Positions 7,401 through 14,420 of a DNA stretch of 21,304 bases are shown in pieces. Position numbers and translations under genes: made by a program. The notes beneath the pieces were generated by a model. That model saw only the letters and a list, made by a program, of their open reading frames with translations. It was not told where the DNA came from and made no database searches. The DNA comes from Thiosulfativibrio sp964601165. GTDB taxonomy: Bacteria; Pseudomonadota; Gammaproteobacteria; Thiomicrospirales; Thiomicrospiraceae. The stretch lies in NCBI GenBank assembly GCA_964601165.1, contig CAZRMK010000027.1, positions 1 to 21,304 on the forward strand, in the 5' to 3' direction. Within the stretch, counting starts at the first letter, position 1; the number at the start of each line of letters is the position of its first letter.

Positions 7401-7841
7401 AGGGGTTGGGTTTATTGCCCTTAATTCAGGATTCAGTTTAGTTTGAAAAAGTTCTGAAGACTTTCCCCAATCATGAAATAAAGCTGACATAGCGGCAAGA
7501 CTCTTAATTAACTGTAAACCTTGCCAATCATTCTCCCACTCTATATTCATAAAATCTTGTTGTGTGCGGTTAACAGGAACATAGCCTTCATAATTAAATT
7601 TACTACGATTTCCAACCATCCAGACAAGCTCACTACGGCTTCGACTACGGATCCAGTGGCAAGATACGGCGGTATTTTTAGTTGCGGTTTGGCGTAGTAA
7701 TTTTTTGACTGCATCCAGTCCTTGCTGGGTAATTACTGTTTGCCAAGTACGGCTTCCAATCCGATTGGCAAAAGCGTCTAACACTCGGCGAGTTTTATGA
7801 AGAGATTTCTTTTCACATTCAGATACGAATGTCACCATCAT
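4491..7841 (-). CDS. cas3: Cas2-3 fusion: type I-F helicase-nuclease with Cas2 domain
   Basis: This is the I-F hallmark fusion, which unwinds and degrades target DNA after recruitment by the Csy complex and works with Cas1 in spacer capture. The protein has 1116 residues. The first 90 or so residues form the Cas2 domain. The HD nuclease follows, with His123-Asp124 (LFHDWGK), His154 and the His217-His218 pair (LSHHR). The helicase has a Walker A at 436-443 (ASTGKGKT), DEID at 605-608, SSAT at 635-638 and motif VI QLSGRVLRHR at 879-888, so all catalytic parts appear intact. Its start overlaps the cas1 stop (CTATGATGG), so cas1 and cas3 are coupled. The gene ends at the shared terminator, which makes cas1-cas3 a transcription unit separate from csy1. 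Confidence 0.98.
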   Translation of the reverse strand: MMVTFVSECEKKSLHKTRRVLDAFANRIGSRTWQTVITQQGLDAVKKLLRQTATKNTAVSCHWIRSRSRSELVWMVGNRSKFNYEGYVPVNRTQQDFMNIEWENDWQGLQLIKSLAAMSALFHDWGKSSELFQTKLNPELRAINPTPKGDPIRHEWISVLFLEAFIQGESDLEWLERLQQGKFDKERLIQRVKENIKNPLENLPPLASSVAWLILSHHRLPLYNKGREDCYTEYQELMEEFSSQWGYQNKFDEKDFKKHFPRCFNFEQLPSDSARWLVQVKKWANKLLPELTLLDEVIKTNAWRLILHYVRLSLMLGDHNFSSQYKNPLYKAELKLYANTFRDKDEKLKPKQSLDEHLLGVTKAAVSIAHLLPMFESNYAELERVYDIKALKQASPHAFQWQDKAVKKINVWRENRRQSNHNINEEQFGFFTVNMASTGKGKTFANAKIMRALSPKEDSLRFILALGLRTLTLQTGDEYRHKIKLSTDDLAVLIGSSAILELHQQKSESSQQEQELAKEQELSNEKMYGDSASAQPLLESGLIYDGSIPEGQLTTILTSKKTRQFLYAPVLACTIDHLMSATETKRGGRYILPSLRLMSSDLVIDEIDDFDGEDAIAIGRLIHLAGMLGRKVMISSATISPDIAMGYFNAYQAGWKIFAKLRQRSEQIGCAWVDEFNTQVETISLQKDMQEYQKNHDVFIQKRIQKLAQEHIKRRAIVFSCEYRSDLSASAEQQYFKHMFQAIVDSHQDQAMDYGVHKQKVSFGVVRVANIAPCVEFTRYLLSCDLPEDTEIKTMSYHSQQVLLMRNAQEQHLDSVLQRNKALGEQAPFENPVIRQHLKQSSAKNIIFILVATPVEEVGRDHDFDWAVIEPSSYRSIIQLSGRVLRHRAELTNQQANIRIMQYNLKGFQALSKAKKNHPVFNYPGYETKRHLLTTHDLTKLINSQQVKERLDASPRIYKPEKLEPKQQLADLEHFVMHKALTNYSELGAQYLQGWLEGYWWLTANPQLFIQFRRSAPQKILYLLPNEKKDSFVFHEKTEEGFIPTEQLNRIEWAEPLTDKQLVRLWLKRDYQNLLDKSPRASAEYAAQYYGEISIPQYSDNQQWQYCQQLGLTKKQ

Positions 7842-8785
7842 AGCTGAGCACCTTCTTTGCTCATTTGTTTAACAGCATTAAACATAAAATCGAGTGCATT
7901 GTGTTGAGTGAAGTTGAGCAGACATTGCTGTCTAAACTCTTGTTCTGTGGCGTTTTCTTTAGCACAGATAAATGCCCAAGGCAGAATTAGGGTGTCTTTG
8001 ATTAGGTCGGCAACGTCAAATACTAAGGCACCTCTTCTGGTTTTACCGTGCATTACGGCAAATCCGTGCGGAATCCCTAAGACCCAAAGAGTGGTTGCAG
8101 CAAGCCCGTAAGCTAAATAGTTGCCATGATTAAGAAAAGCATTGGCATTATCAATGGCATCATAGTTTCGGGTAAAACTTTTTTGCTGGGTGGTTTGTGC
8201 CGCAAATTTATAGAGAGCTTTAGTGAAGAGTGCTTCGCTGAGTAATAGGTCTGTTACATTGGGAGTGGTTCTAATTCGATTTTGAAACTGCTCTATCGCT
8301 TTGAACAGTGCAGGATTTTCCGCTGAAAAGCCTTCAGACTTTAGATCTCGGTCTTTTTTCCATACCGTTTGCATATATTCAATGCGTAGAGTTTGCAAAC
8401 GTTTGGCAATTTCTAACCGTTTGGTATCATCAAACCAAAATGCCATCCAGCCTTGAATGTATTCTGTCGGTCGATACTCATTTTGTGGTGAAAGCCATTC
8501 TATCTCATTGGCACTAATTAAGGGCGTACCACCCGTACCACTAAAGCCAATCATCACTCCAGCCGAGGCAAGCATTCTAACCGCCGCTTGAGTAATGGAT
8601 GTACCTGTCCCCAATAAAATAGCCGTGGTATTAGCAATGGGAATATTCCAGTATTGATGCTCTGCTTTTTCTTCCGTTAAGAAAAGTACACGACCATTTT
8701 TTTGCATGACTCGACACTTATCTAAATAATAGATATTGGCTCTTTTAGAATGCAAAATGGCTTTTAAATCGGTTAATGGTTGCAT
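7838..8785 (-). CDS. cas1: Type I-F CRISPR integrase Cas1
   Basis: Cas1 with the Cas2 part of Cas2-3 inserts new spacers at the leader end of the array. The protein has 315 residues and closely follows Pseudomonas I-F Cas1, for example ILHSKRANIYYL, YWNIPIANTTAILLGTGTS, HGNYLAYGLAATTLWVLGIP and HGKTRRGALVFDVADLIKD. The metal-binding residues are visible as Glu184, His246, Asp257 and Asp260. A GGGGG run lies upstream of the ATG. It is the first gene of the cas1-cas3 unit. An 87-bp gap with a hairpin repeat separates it from the modE-like gene on the same strand, so read-through from that gene is possible. Confidence 0.98.
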   Translation of the reverse strand: MQPLTDLKAILHSKRANIYYLDKCRVMQKNGRVLFLTEEKAEHQYWNIPIANTTAILLGTGTSITQAAVRMLASAGVMIGFSGTGGTPLISANEIEWLSPQNEYRPTEYIQGWMAFWFDDTKRLEIAKRLQTLRIEYMQTVWKKDRDLKSEGFSAENPALFKAIEQFQNRIRTTPNVTDLLLSEALFTKALYKFAAQTTQQKSFTRNYDAIDNANAFLNHGNYLAYGLAATTLWVLGIPHGFAVMHGKTRRGALVFDVADLIKDTLILPWAFICAKENATEQEFRQQCLLNFTQHNALDFMFNAVKQMSKEGAQL

Positions 8786-8817
8786 AGCTTACCCCCAAAT
8801 TAACCTGAACCCTGCTA

Positions 8818-8872
8818 CCTAAATCCTGCAAGTGCTTACACACATCTGACGTAAGCTCTTGCAGGATTTAGG
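8818..8872. repeat. Hairpin repeat, CCTAAATCC family, 55-bp copy
   Basis: CCTAAATCCTGCAAG (8818-8832) is the perfect complement of CTTGCAGGATTTAGG (8858-8872), with an inner GCTTAC/GTAAGC stem. The ends are the same as those of the longer palindrome at 15217-15377 and the element at 21250. It fills most of the gap between the modE-like gene and cas1 and could fold in the mRNA. It is not followed by a T run on either strand. Confidence 0.85.
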
Positions 8873-9244
8873 TTAAAAACTAAGCATATCAGATTCAGAT
8901 TTCAGAAATTTTATTAGCCTCTCCTCAAAAGAACGAAACTGCTTAATTGCTAATAAACCTTTATCGGTTAAGCGCGTCCCACCTCCTGAACGCCCCCCCT
9001 GCTCTTTAATAACGAGAGGTTCATCAAACATTTTATTAAGCTCATCAATCAGCTTCCATGCTTTTTTATATGACATTCCCATATCTTTAGCTGCCGCACT
9101 AATCGAGCCAAGTTCTTGTATTTTTTCTAAGAGTGTAATTCGACCAATCCCTAGATAAACAGACTCTTTACCCGTCAGCCAAAAACGAGCCCTAATATTC
9201 TTAGAGTAAGATTCACCAGGTAATTTAATAGTCTCATTATTCAC
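8873..9244 (-). CDS. ModE N-terminal-domain HTH regulator, without molybdate-binding domain
   Basis: The product is a small winged-helix DNA-binding protein of the ModE N-terminal (LysR-like HTH) type. RITLLEKIQELGSISAAAKD is the recognition-helix region, MSYKKAWKLIDELN follows, and EQGGRSGGGTRLTDKG forms the wing. The molybdate-binding Mop/TOBE half of full ModE is absent, as in many single-domain relatives, so molybdate sensing cannot be assumed. I place the start at the GTG at 9244, after AGGT. A GTG at 9271 would give nine extra residues, but that codon lies inside the mobile element at 9259-9418. The gene lies upstream of cas1 on the same strand. Confidence 0.85.
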   Translation of the reverse strand: MNNETIKLPGESYSKNIRARFWLTGKESVYLGIGRITLLEKIQELGSISAAAKDMGMSYKKAWKLIDELNKMFDEPLVIKEQGGRSGGGTRLTDKGLLAIKQFRSFEERLIKFLKSESDMLSF

Positions 9245-9258
9245 ACAAATACCTATTT

Positions 9259-9418
9259 GAGACCTTTGCACGAGTTAGTCGCGAGAGTAAAATGAGATAG
9301 AATTTTGCAGGTTTTAGTCAAAAAACAAGCTTAATAGCTAGCTATTGAGCGTTTTTTTGGCTGAAAGATGCGAAATTATAGCCATTTTAATCCGTGAATA
9401 ATCTCGTGCAAAGGTCTC
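9259..9418. mobile_element. 160-bp MITE, GAGACCTTTGCA family, copy 1
   Basis: The element begins GAGACCTTTGCACGAG and ends with its perfect inverse CTCGTGCAAAGGTCTC. It has no coding sequence, and AGCTAGCT lies near its centre. ATTT lies directly outside both ends (9255-9258 and 9419-9422) and is probably the target duplication. The left end borders the modE-like gene. A promoter-like pair on the minus strand, TTGACT (9321-9316) and TATCTC (9299-9294), 16 bp apart, points into that gene. The family of the mobilising transposase is not certain; the ends suggest an IS5-like type. Confidence 0.85.
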
Positions 9419-9432
9419 ATTTACCTAAAAAA

Positions 9433-10293
9433 TTAAGACATGTAGTCCTTCAACAATTTCACCATAGTTTCCCACTGTGGATCTGTTAAAACTTCCCTTA
9501 CAATATCACGACATTCCAGTGACATAACTGCCATTTTATGGCGTTTAGCACTCATTTCAGCATGATTTTCCATTAACTTTTCAGCATCAACCATAGCTAA
9601 AGCATCTTGTGTAATATTCCTTTCTATCCTTAAAGATTGATCAAATAATAATGCCCAAATATTCATATGATTTAAACGTCTATCTTCCAGTGCTTGAGCT
9701 TGCTCTGGGGTCAAATTCAACTCAGGAGCATGCATCAAGGCAATTGCCATTAACTTTGGCATTGGCGACACTCGTAAAAAAGCTTGAATTTCATTACCAG
9801 CTTTATTAGCAGAAGTAACCAGCCGCATTTGCCTACCATGTAAATCCATTACTTGAGACCACTGGTCTTTACTTAAGGTTTTTTGCATATTAACGACGCA
9901 CAAATATCTAAGGTCAATTAACTTGGATCTAGACTCTATTATAAAATCGCGCAACATATTCTTGTCTTCAAGTGAAACCCCCTCTAAAGTAGCTTGGCGT
10001 AACTCATTCTCAAAACCAATAATTTCTTTCGTTAAACGCCTAACAGTGGAATTATTTTCTCTTTTCCATGCTTTCAGTTGCTCTACTTGTTCATTAGTTA
10101 ACCCTAGCTTAGATGCACTAGGCAAAACAAGCATCATCAAATTTGGCATAGGCGAGGCATGTCTTACTTCTTGCATTTTTGTCATTTTAGCCGCCAAAGC
10201 AAAGTGACTCATTCCAAGCAATCCCACTATAGCTATCCCCGACACAAGGGTTTTAAAAACACGAAATCTTTTATTATTATTTAACACGGACAT
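9433..10293 (-). CDS. Tandem Spy-like (LTxxQ) periplasmic protein
   Basis: The protein has 286 residues from the ATG at 10293, which follows GGAG. A hydrophobic signal peptide ends near residue 35 (FALAA). Two copies of the same unit follow. Residues 45-150 contain SPMPNLMMLVLP, LGLTNEQVEQLKAW, Cys132 and TLSKDQWSQVMDL; residues 174-281 contain SPMPKLMAIALM, LNLTPEQAQALEDR, Cys261 and VLTDPQWETMVKL. The LTxxQ-type helices resemble Spy/CpxP periplasmic chaperones and metal-responsive relatives, but the resemblance is weak and the real role is unknown. One cysteine at the matching place in each half could form an internal disulfide. It is divergent from the pseudoazurin gene. Confidence 0.7.
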   Translation of the reverse strand: MSVLNNNKRFRVFKTLVSGIAIVGLLGMSHFALAAKMTKMQEVRHASPMPNLMMLVLPSASKLGLTNEQVEQLKAWKRENNSTVRRLTKEIIGFENELRQATLEGVSLEDKNMLRDFIIESRSKLIDLRYLCVVNMQKTLSKDQWSQVMDLHGRQMRLVTSANKAGNEIQAFLRVSPMPKLMAIALMHAPELNLTPEQAQALEDRRLNHMNIWALLFDQSLRIERNITQDALAMVDAEKLMENHAEMSAKRHKMAVMSLECRDIVREVLTDPQWETMVKLLKDYMS

Positions 10294-10467
10294 ACACTCC
10301 AAAATTACCCTATATTAGCTAAGGACTATACTTTCCTTTAACAATGATCTACCTTTAAATATCATTGAAAAAATATTAACATTTAAAAAAAACAATTGAT
10401 AGAGCTTATAATTTAATGTTAATATGATTTTTCGGTTAAGTTAGATGGAGCCGAATAATTCCCACAC

Positions 10468-10613
10468 TTTTTAGTAGAAATAAAGCCCTGCACAAACATT
10501 AGTTTTACAGGGAAAGAGAAATAGATGTTGTGCCTGCTGGGTACGACAACCCTGTATATCTTTCCCTGTAGAACTAATACCTTACGCACTATATTATTTC
10601 TTCTATAAAAAAA
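10468..10613. repeat. Long imperfect palindrome between the Spy-like gene and the pseudoazurin gene
   Basis: The left half contains TAGAAATAA and ATTAGTTTTACAGGGAAAGA, and the right half contains the inverse CTTTCCCTGTAGAACTAAT and TTATTTCTTCTA. An inner GTTGT/ACAAC stem closes the centre. It has no coding capacity. A related half copy occurs at 19795-19840. The rest of the 377-bp gap (10294-10670) is AT-rich and holds only the start regions of the two divergent genes. Confidence 0.7.
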
Positions 10614-10670
10614 GAATTATGAATATTAACAAATGATTTTGGATAACTTTTTTAATAAAGGAAAATAACT

Positions 10671-11114
10671 ATGAACACAAAAAATATTGTTAAACTTTTC
10701 TCAGTAGCTGCACTACTTACTTTTTCACAGGTTGCTTTGGCAGCTACAACTCATACTGTTAAAATGCTAAACCACGGTGCTAATGGCATCATGGTATTTG
10801 AACCAGGATTTCTTAAAATTGAAATAGGAGATACCGTCTATTTTGAAGCAACTGATGCGGGTCACGATGCCGTCTCTTCATTCAGTTCTGGTGATGACTG
10901 GCGTGTTGGTTTCCAAGGTGGAAAAGTTACCTTTAATGATGAAGGCATAAACATTTACTATTGCACACCTCATAAGTCAATGGCAATGTATGGTGTTATT
11001 CAAGTAGGTGAAGCGGTCAACAAAGAAGAAGCAATGGCGGCAGCTAAAGTAAGCGAAGCAGGTTTTGCTATGAACCAAGGACGTTTAATGGGTTACATGG
11101 AACAAATTAAATAA
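10671..11114 (+). CDS. Pseudoazurin, periplasmic type I blue copper protein
   Basis: This is a small periplasmic electron carrier, which in other bacteria serves nitrite or nitrous oxide reductases or related oxidoreductases. The protein has 147 residues with a signal peptide (residues 1-24, ending VALA). The four copper ligands are visible as His65 (AGHDAVS), Cys98, His101 and Met106 (YYCTPHKSMAMYG). The Cys-to-Met spacing of 8 is that of pseudoazurin. A C-terminal helical tail (EEAMAAAKVSEAGF) is also typical. AAAGGA lies before the ATG. No reductase gene is in the window, so its redox partner is unknown. Confidence 0.93.
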   Translation: MNTKNIVKLFSVAALLTFSQVALAATTHTVKMLNHGANGIMVFEPGFLKIEIGDTVYFEATDAGHDAVSSFSSGDDWRVGFQGGKVTFNDEGINIYYCTPHKSMAMYGVIQVGEAVNKEEAMAAAKVSEAGFAMNQGRLMGYMEQIK

Positions 11115-11152
11115 TTTAATTTATTTTGCTCAAGCGGGATGAAAATATAGAA

Positions 11153-11185
11153 CCTAAATCACTGTAAGTGATTGCAGGATTTAGG
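11153..11185. repeat. Short hairpin repeat, CCTAAATCC family
   Basis: CCTAAATC at the left and GATTTAGG at the right enclose an inner CACT/AGTG stem, in 33 bp. The ends and the following TAAAA resemble the longer copies. It lies 39 bp after the pseudoazurin stop codon, but no T run follows, so it is not a typical terminator. Confidence 0.7.
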
Positions 11186-11338
11186 TAAAACCTTAAAGAA
11201 ATAATCATTTAAACCTATTCTTATTTTCAATCCGCTCGTGCAAATTTATAAAGTTAATATATTCTAAATCTAAAATTTCTATATATACATCCTTTCTTTT
11301 GGTAAAATCATCTCATCACTTACACTAAAGCTTCTACT

Positions 11339-11393
11339 TAAATCCAGTAACTAATTGTGCTATATGAGTGCAAGCACTTGCAGGATTTAGGCT
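11339..11393. repeat. Degenerate copy, CCTAAATCC family
   Basis: The right part (AGTGCAAGCACTTGCAGGATTTAGG, in two pieces at 11369-11393) matches the inverse of the family end. The left part (TTAAATCCAGTA) is degraded. It ends 19 bp before the DUF2325 start codon. The rest of the 11115-11412 gap shows nothing else that I can name. Confidence 0.6.
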
Positions 11394-11412
11394 CTATTAG
11401 GTAACTTTTAAA

Positions 11413-11892
11413 ATGAAATCAACTATCCACGACCGTCTCAAACAAGAAGTTAAGACATTACAGCTTGAAAATATTCAGTTGCAAAAACAATTAGATGCCA
11501 TTAAATTGCAATATCAAGCACTGGAAGAAGACTTCTTACATGCCTTACGAGCCGAAGAAGCTCCAAGCTTAAAGGGTAAAAAAATTGTTTACATTGGGGG
11601 GCTTTCTAAATGGGAAGAGGAATACCAGGCCATTGCTCAACACTATCAAGGAGAGCTAATTCTTCCTGATCCAAACAATATTGAAGCCATCTGCGAAGCC
11701 ATTGAAATAGCTGATGAAGTTATTTGCCCTAAAAACTGTCCAAACCAGAACCTATGTCATGCGGCACGCTCAAGTTGCTCTAAATTTAATAAACCTTTAA
11801 GATCTATTGCCAACAGAACCCCACAAAGTTTACAGCAAGAACTTTCAGTCATTGTCATTGAAGCAAAAGCACCTACCAATTATTTACAATGA
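11413..11892 (+). CDS. DUF2325 domain protein with N-terminal coiled coil
   Basis: The protein has 159 residues. Residues 5-47 are rich in Leu, Gln, Glu and Lys with heptad spacing and probably form a coiled coil. The DUF2325 domain follows, with the opening strand KKIVYIGGL at 56-64 and a cysteine set at 105, 109, 115 and 122 (CPKNCPNQNLC and SSC), then the closing FNKPLRSI. The family has no settled function. The cysteines suggest metal or redox chemistry, which is inference. No signal peptide is seen, so it is probably cytoplasmic. Its stop is 18 bp before the mobile element at 11911. Confidence 0.8.
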   Translation: MKSTIHDRLKQEVKTLQLENIQLQKQLDAIKLQYQALEEDFLHALRAEEAPSLKGKKIVYIGGLSKWEEEYQAIAQHYQGELILPDPNNIEAICEAIEIADEVICPKNCPNQNLCHAARSSCSKFNKPLRSIANRTPQSLQQELSVIVIEAKAPTNYLQ

Positions 11893-11910
11893 GACCCTTA
11901 TTATCCTTAG

Positions 11911-12070
11911 GAGACCTTTGCATAATTAAAGTGCGGTTTAGGGAGTGCAGAAAATAGTGCATTTTTTACCCAAAAATAAGGATAATAGCTAGCTATTTGA
12001 CGAGTTTTTGGGTAGAAAAGGTACTGTTTTATGCGTTTCATAAACTGTGCTTTAATTATGCAAAGGTCTC
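11911..12070. mobile_element. 160-bp MITE, GAGACCTTTGCA family, copy 2
   Basis: The element begins GAGACCTTTGCATAATTAAA and ends with the matching inverse, TTTAATTATGCAAAGGTCTC. It has the same length and the same central AATAGCTAGCTATT as copy 1. CTTAG flanks both ends (11906-11910 and 12071-12075); this may be a 5-bp duplication, or TTA if the element begins one base further out. It separates the DUF2325 gene from the IS256 remnant. A continuous reading frame from 11997 crosses its right half by chance. Confidence 0.88.
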
Positions 12071-12075
12071 CTTAG

Positions 12076-12404
12076 ATAAATTTGAACAGAAATGGGATGC
12101 TAAACTCCCCAGTATTAGTCGTTCATGGCGTAATCACTGGGAGAATGTTGCTACATTATTTTTATATCCTGAAGCGATTAGAAAAGCCATTTATACGACA
12201 AATGCTATAGAGTCTCTTAACTCAGTTATTCGTAAAAACACCCGTAATCGTAAGATATTTGGGCATGATAACTCTGCTTTTAAGATAATCTTTTTAGCCA
12301 TAGAAAGAGCATCAAAAAAGTGGACTTTACCGATAAGAGATTGGAATTCTGCGATGAATCAGTTTATGATTCTCCATGAAGAACGCCTTAAAGATTACAT
12401 TTAA
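12076..12404 (+). pseudogene. IS256-family transposase, C-terminal remnant
   Basis: About 109 residues of the C terminus of an IS256-type transposase remain out of roughly 400. The conserved end is clear: WRNHWENVATLFLYPEAIRKAIYTTNAIESLN in two parts, then RKNTRNRKIFGHD and KKWTLPIRDWNSAMNQF. The N-terminal part with the first catalytic aspartates is absent, and the sequence starts abruptly at the edge of the MITE. No N-terminal portion lies on the other side of the MITE, so the truncation is not explained by that insertion alone. The remnant cannot transpose. Confidence 0.92.
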
Positions 12405-12407
12405 CCA

Positions 12408-12441
12408 AAATGGGCGTTTACACAAAATGGTTTACAGGCTC
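12408..12441 (+). repeat. Right terminal inverted repeat of the IS256 remnant
   Basis: Just after the transposase stop lies GGGCGTTTACACAAAATGG followed by TTTACAGGCTC, which has the form of an IS256-family end. No matching left end is in the window. Confidence 0.6.
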
Positions 12442-12450
12442 TGAGACCCC

Positions 12451-12485
12451 TGAGTAATTCAAGGGTTCTCTGAACAAATTACTCA
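12451..12485. terminator. Hairpin between the IS remnant and the binding-protein gene
   Basis: TGAGTAATT (12451-12459) and AATTACTCA (12477-12485) form a perfect 9-bp stem that overlaps the stop codon of the minus-strand binding-protein gene. There is no T run after it on the minus strand, so termination is uncertain. Confidence 0.4.
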
Positions 12486-13487
12486 AGGAACTTTATAATA
12501 AAAGTTATCGTCAGGTAGTTTTCCACCTACTAATGCAGGAGTATGGGCTAACAATTTATTAAAAAAGAATTCTAGCTCTTCTCGAGATTGTTGAGCATCT
12601 TTAACTTCTATCACTGTCCACTTCAAAGAATCTTCAACGGCTTCTGGCGTCAGTAAATCAATGTGCTTAGCCACCATAATACCTGCTTCTTTAGGATTAT
12701 CTAATACCCATTGTGCAGATTTAGCATACTCCTCTTGAAAACGTTTTAATGCTTTAGGATTATCCAGTACACTCTTCATAGCTGTCATGCCTGCTTGAGG
12801 AATTCTAGCTTCTCTATTGAAAAGTCGCCCCCATTCCTTTTGAATATCTACACTACGATATAAATTTGGAGCAATCACACTCAGAGGAAGGGTTTGAGTT
12901 TTGCGTAAAGCCATTGATATTGCTGGCTCAGCAAGTAAAGCATGGTCTACACGTCGTAAAATCAATAATTGCATCGCTTCCAAAGGGCTTGGGGTATAGC
13001 GTAAATTAAAGTCTTTTTTAGGATCTAAACCTTCTGCTCGCACAAGCATCTCAAACAATATATCTGGCATATCTGCACGAAAGGGCATAGCTATTTCTTT
13101 ACCTTTAAAATCTGCTAGCGTTTTTAAACTATCATCTCTGGAGACCATCCATAAAATACCCCAAATTGAGATATTCATTAACTTTAACTCAACACCACGG
13201 TTATACAAATTAGCCGCCACATTGGAAGGCATTGCAATAAAATCTGCCTTAAAGTCTCCTCTGCCCATCGCCATTAATCTTAGTTGATCAGGTCCTTTCC
13301 ATGGACGAAATTCGACCGTATAAGCAATATCATTCAAAGCCCCTGTTTCTACCATATGAATTAATGGGTTAGAAACACCTGCAAAAGGCCCCGATAATAC
13401 CAGCTTTTCTATTTTATCAGACGCCACAACCTGCCAGCTCATAGCTGCTAGTAACAAAACCAACCCAAATTTATTAATGCATTTCAT
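12483..13487 (-). CDS. Periplasmic substrate-binding protein, NitT/TauT (NMT1-like) ABC type
   Basis: The product has 334 residues with a signal peptide of about 23 residues (FGLVLLLAAMSWQVVAS). It reads as the NMT1/SsuA-like fold: a first lobe with LSGPFAGVSNPLIHMVETG, the segment GRGDFKADFIAMPSNVAANLY, the hinge-type LADFKGKEIAMPFRADMPD, and LRRVDHALLAEPAISMA in the second lobe. Such proteins deliver nitrate, sulfonates, taurine, pyrimidines or other small solutes to an ABC permease. No permease or ATPase gene is in the window, and the ligand cannot be read from the sequence. It is divergent from the DsrE-like gene. Confidence 0.8.
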   Translation of the reverse strand: MKCINKFGLVLLLAAMSWQVVASDKIEKLVLSGPFAGVSNPLIHMVETGALNDIAYTVEFRPWKGPDQLRLMAMGRGDFKADFIAMPSNVAANLYNRGVELKLMNISIWGILWMVSRDDSLKTLADFKGKEIAMPFRADMPDILFEMLVRAEGLDPKKDFNLRYTPSPLEAMQLLILRRVDHALLAEPAISMALRKTQTLPLSVIAPNLYRSVDIQKEWGRLFNREARIPQAGMTAMKSVLDNPKALKRFQEEYAKSAQWVLDNPKEAGIMVAKHIDLLTPEAVEDSLKWTVIEVKDAQQSREELEFFFNKLLAHTPALVGGKLPDDNFYYKVP

Positions 13488-13549
13488 TGTAATTTTCCTA
13501 AATTAATACGAAGCTTTTATAGCCAAATTCTTACATAGACCTCCCCCAT

Positions 13550-13579
13550 ATTATCGTTCAACAGCATTAATCTCAACAA
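13550..13579 (-). promoter_or_regulatory. Possible promoter of the binding-protein gene
   Basis: On the minus strand TTGTTG (13579-13574) and GATAAT (13555-13550) lie 18 bp apart, about 60 bp upstream of the start codon. A purine-rich GGGGGAGG run follows. The match to sigma70 boxes is fair. Confidence 0.4.
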
Positions 13580-13791
13580 CAATAGTTATCATTATTTTTA
13601 ATATAAAGGAATAAAAAACACTAATGCTAGCATTTTTAAGGGCTATGTTAAAATCTAAAGGATAATCAAGCTTAATCAGGATCATTTCTTGTCATCTATG
13701 AAGTTATCAGGAGTGGCATGCTATCTGGTTAAATATCCCAAGAATAGACGGATTACCAAGGTAAAAATCAGCTTCTAACTTTACGAAGAAA

Positions 13792-13821
13792 TTGACATTA
13801 CGGGATAAACTACTTTAAAAT
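13792..13821 (+). promoter_or_regulatory. Promoter of the DsrE-like gene
   Basis: A perfect -35 box TTGACA (13792-13797) and TAAAAT (13816-13821) lie 18 bp apart, about 77 bp before the ATG at 13899. This is the best promoter in the 411-bp gap 13488-13898. The middle of the gap (about 13620-13780) shows no gene or repeat that I can identify. Confidence 0.6.
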
Positions 13822-13898
13822 GCCGAAGTATCGATAATAAACATTATACTTATACTCACCTCGTTAACACTATGAACCAGAATAAAAGGATTTTAATC

Positions 13899-14345
13899 AT
13901 GAAAAAACTTATTAAATCAGTCGTACTCACCAGCTCTATACTTTTTGCTTTGGGGGCAACGCAACAAATTAGTGCTGGTGAAATGGCAAAAGGACTTAAT
14001 GTTATGGTCACCTCTCCTGATAACCAAACACAACTAATGGCGATGGTTTTGTCACTACAAACTATCAAAAAACACGATAAAAAAATCAACATGGTTTTAT
14101 GTGGGCCAGCGGGGGTTTTAGCCTTAAAAGACACCGTCACACCAAAACTAAAACCACTGAACGTCTCACCAACAATGCTGTTAAATAAGATCATGAAGCT
14201 AGGTGCAAATGTTAGTGTATGCCCTTTATACCTACCTAATGCAGATAAAACTAAAGCAGACCTAATAGAAGGAATTACTGTTGCTAAACCATCTGTAATT
14301 GCTGGAAAACTTTTAAATAAAAACCTTCAAAATCTTGCTTACTAA
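13899..14345 (+). CDS. Secreted DsrE-like protein
   Basis: The protein has 148 residues when started at the ATG at 13899, which follows AAAAGGA and begins with a clear signal peptide (MKKLIKSVVLTSSILFALGA). A start at 13872 would place nine polar residues before it. The mature part has the DsrE-like pattern LNVMVTSPDNQ, then LSLQTIKKHDKKINMVLCGP, and a second cysteine in NVSVCPLYLPNA. DsrE-family proteins often carry sulfur on a cysteine, but this is an exported variant and its role is unknown. Its own promoter precedes it, and the next gene is 390 bp away. Confidence 0.75.
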   Translation: MKKLIKSVVLTSSILFALGATQQISAGEMAKGLNVMVTSPDNQTQLMAMVLSLQTIKKHDKKINMVLCGPAGVLALKDTVTPKLKPLNVSPTMLLNKIMKLGANVSVCPLYLPNADKTKADLIEGITVAKPSVIAGKLLNKNLQNLAY

Positions 14346-14420
14346 AGATTAGTTTAAACCTCTACACTAAAGGATTACGAAAAATAGATATAAACCTTGC
14401 TGAAAAAGGCAAAGATTACA

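Noticed and set aside
8818..8872. Hairpin before cas1 as a riboswitch or a CRISPR-like repeat
   Set aside because: Its ends recur at several unrelated gaps in the window, so it is a member of a dispersed repeat family, and it has no similarity to the I-F repeat.
11997..12075. Upstream extension of the IS256 transposase frame
   Set aside because: These codons lie in the right half of the 160-bp MITE, and their translation has no resemblance to transposases.
13856..14194. Minus-strand frame opposite the DsrE-like gene
   Set aside because: It is antisense to a well-supported gene with its own promoter and signal peptide.
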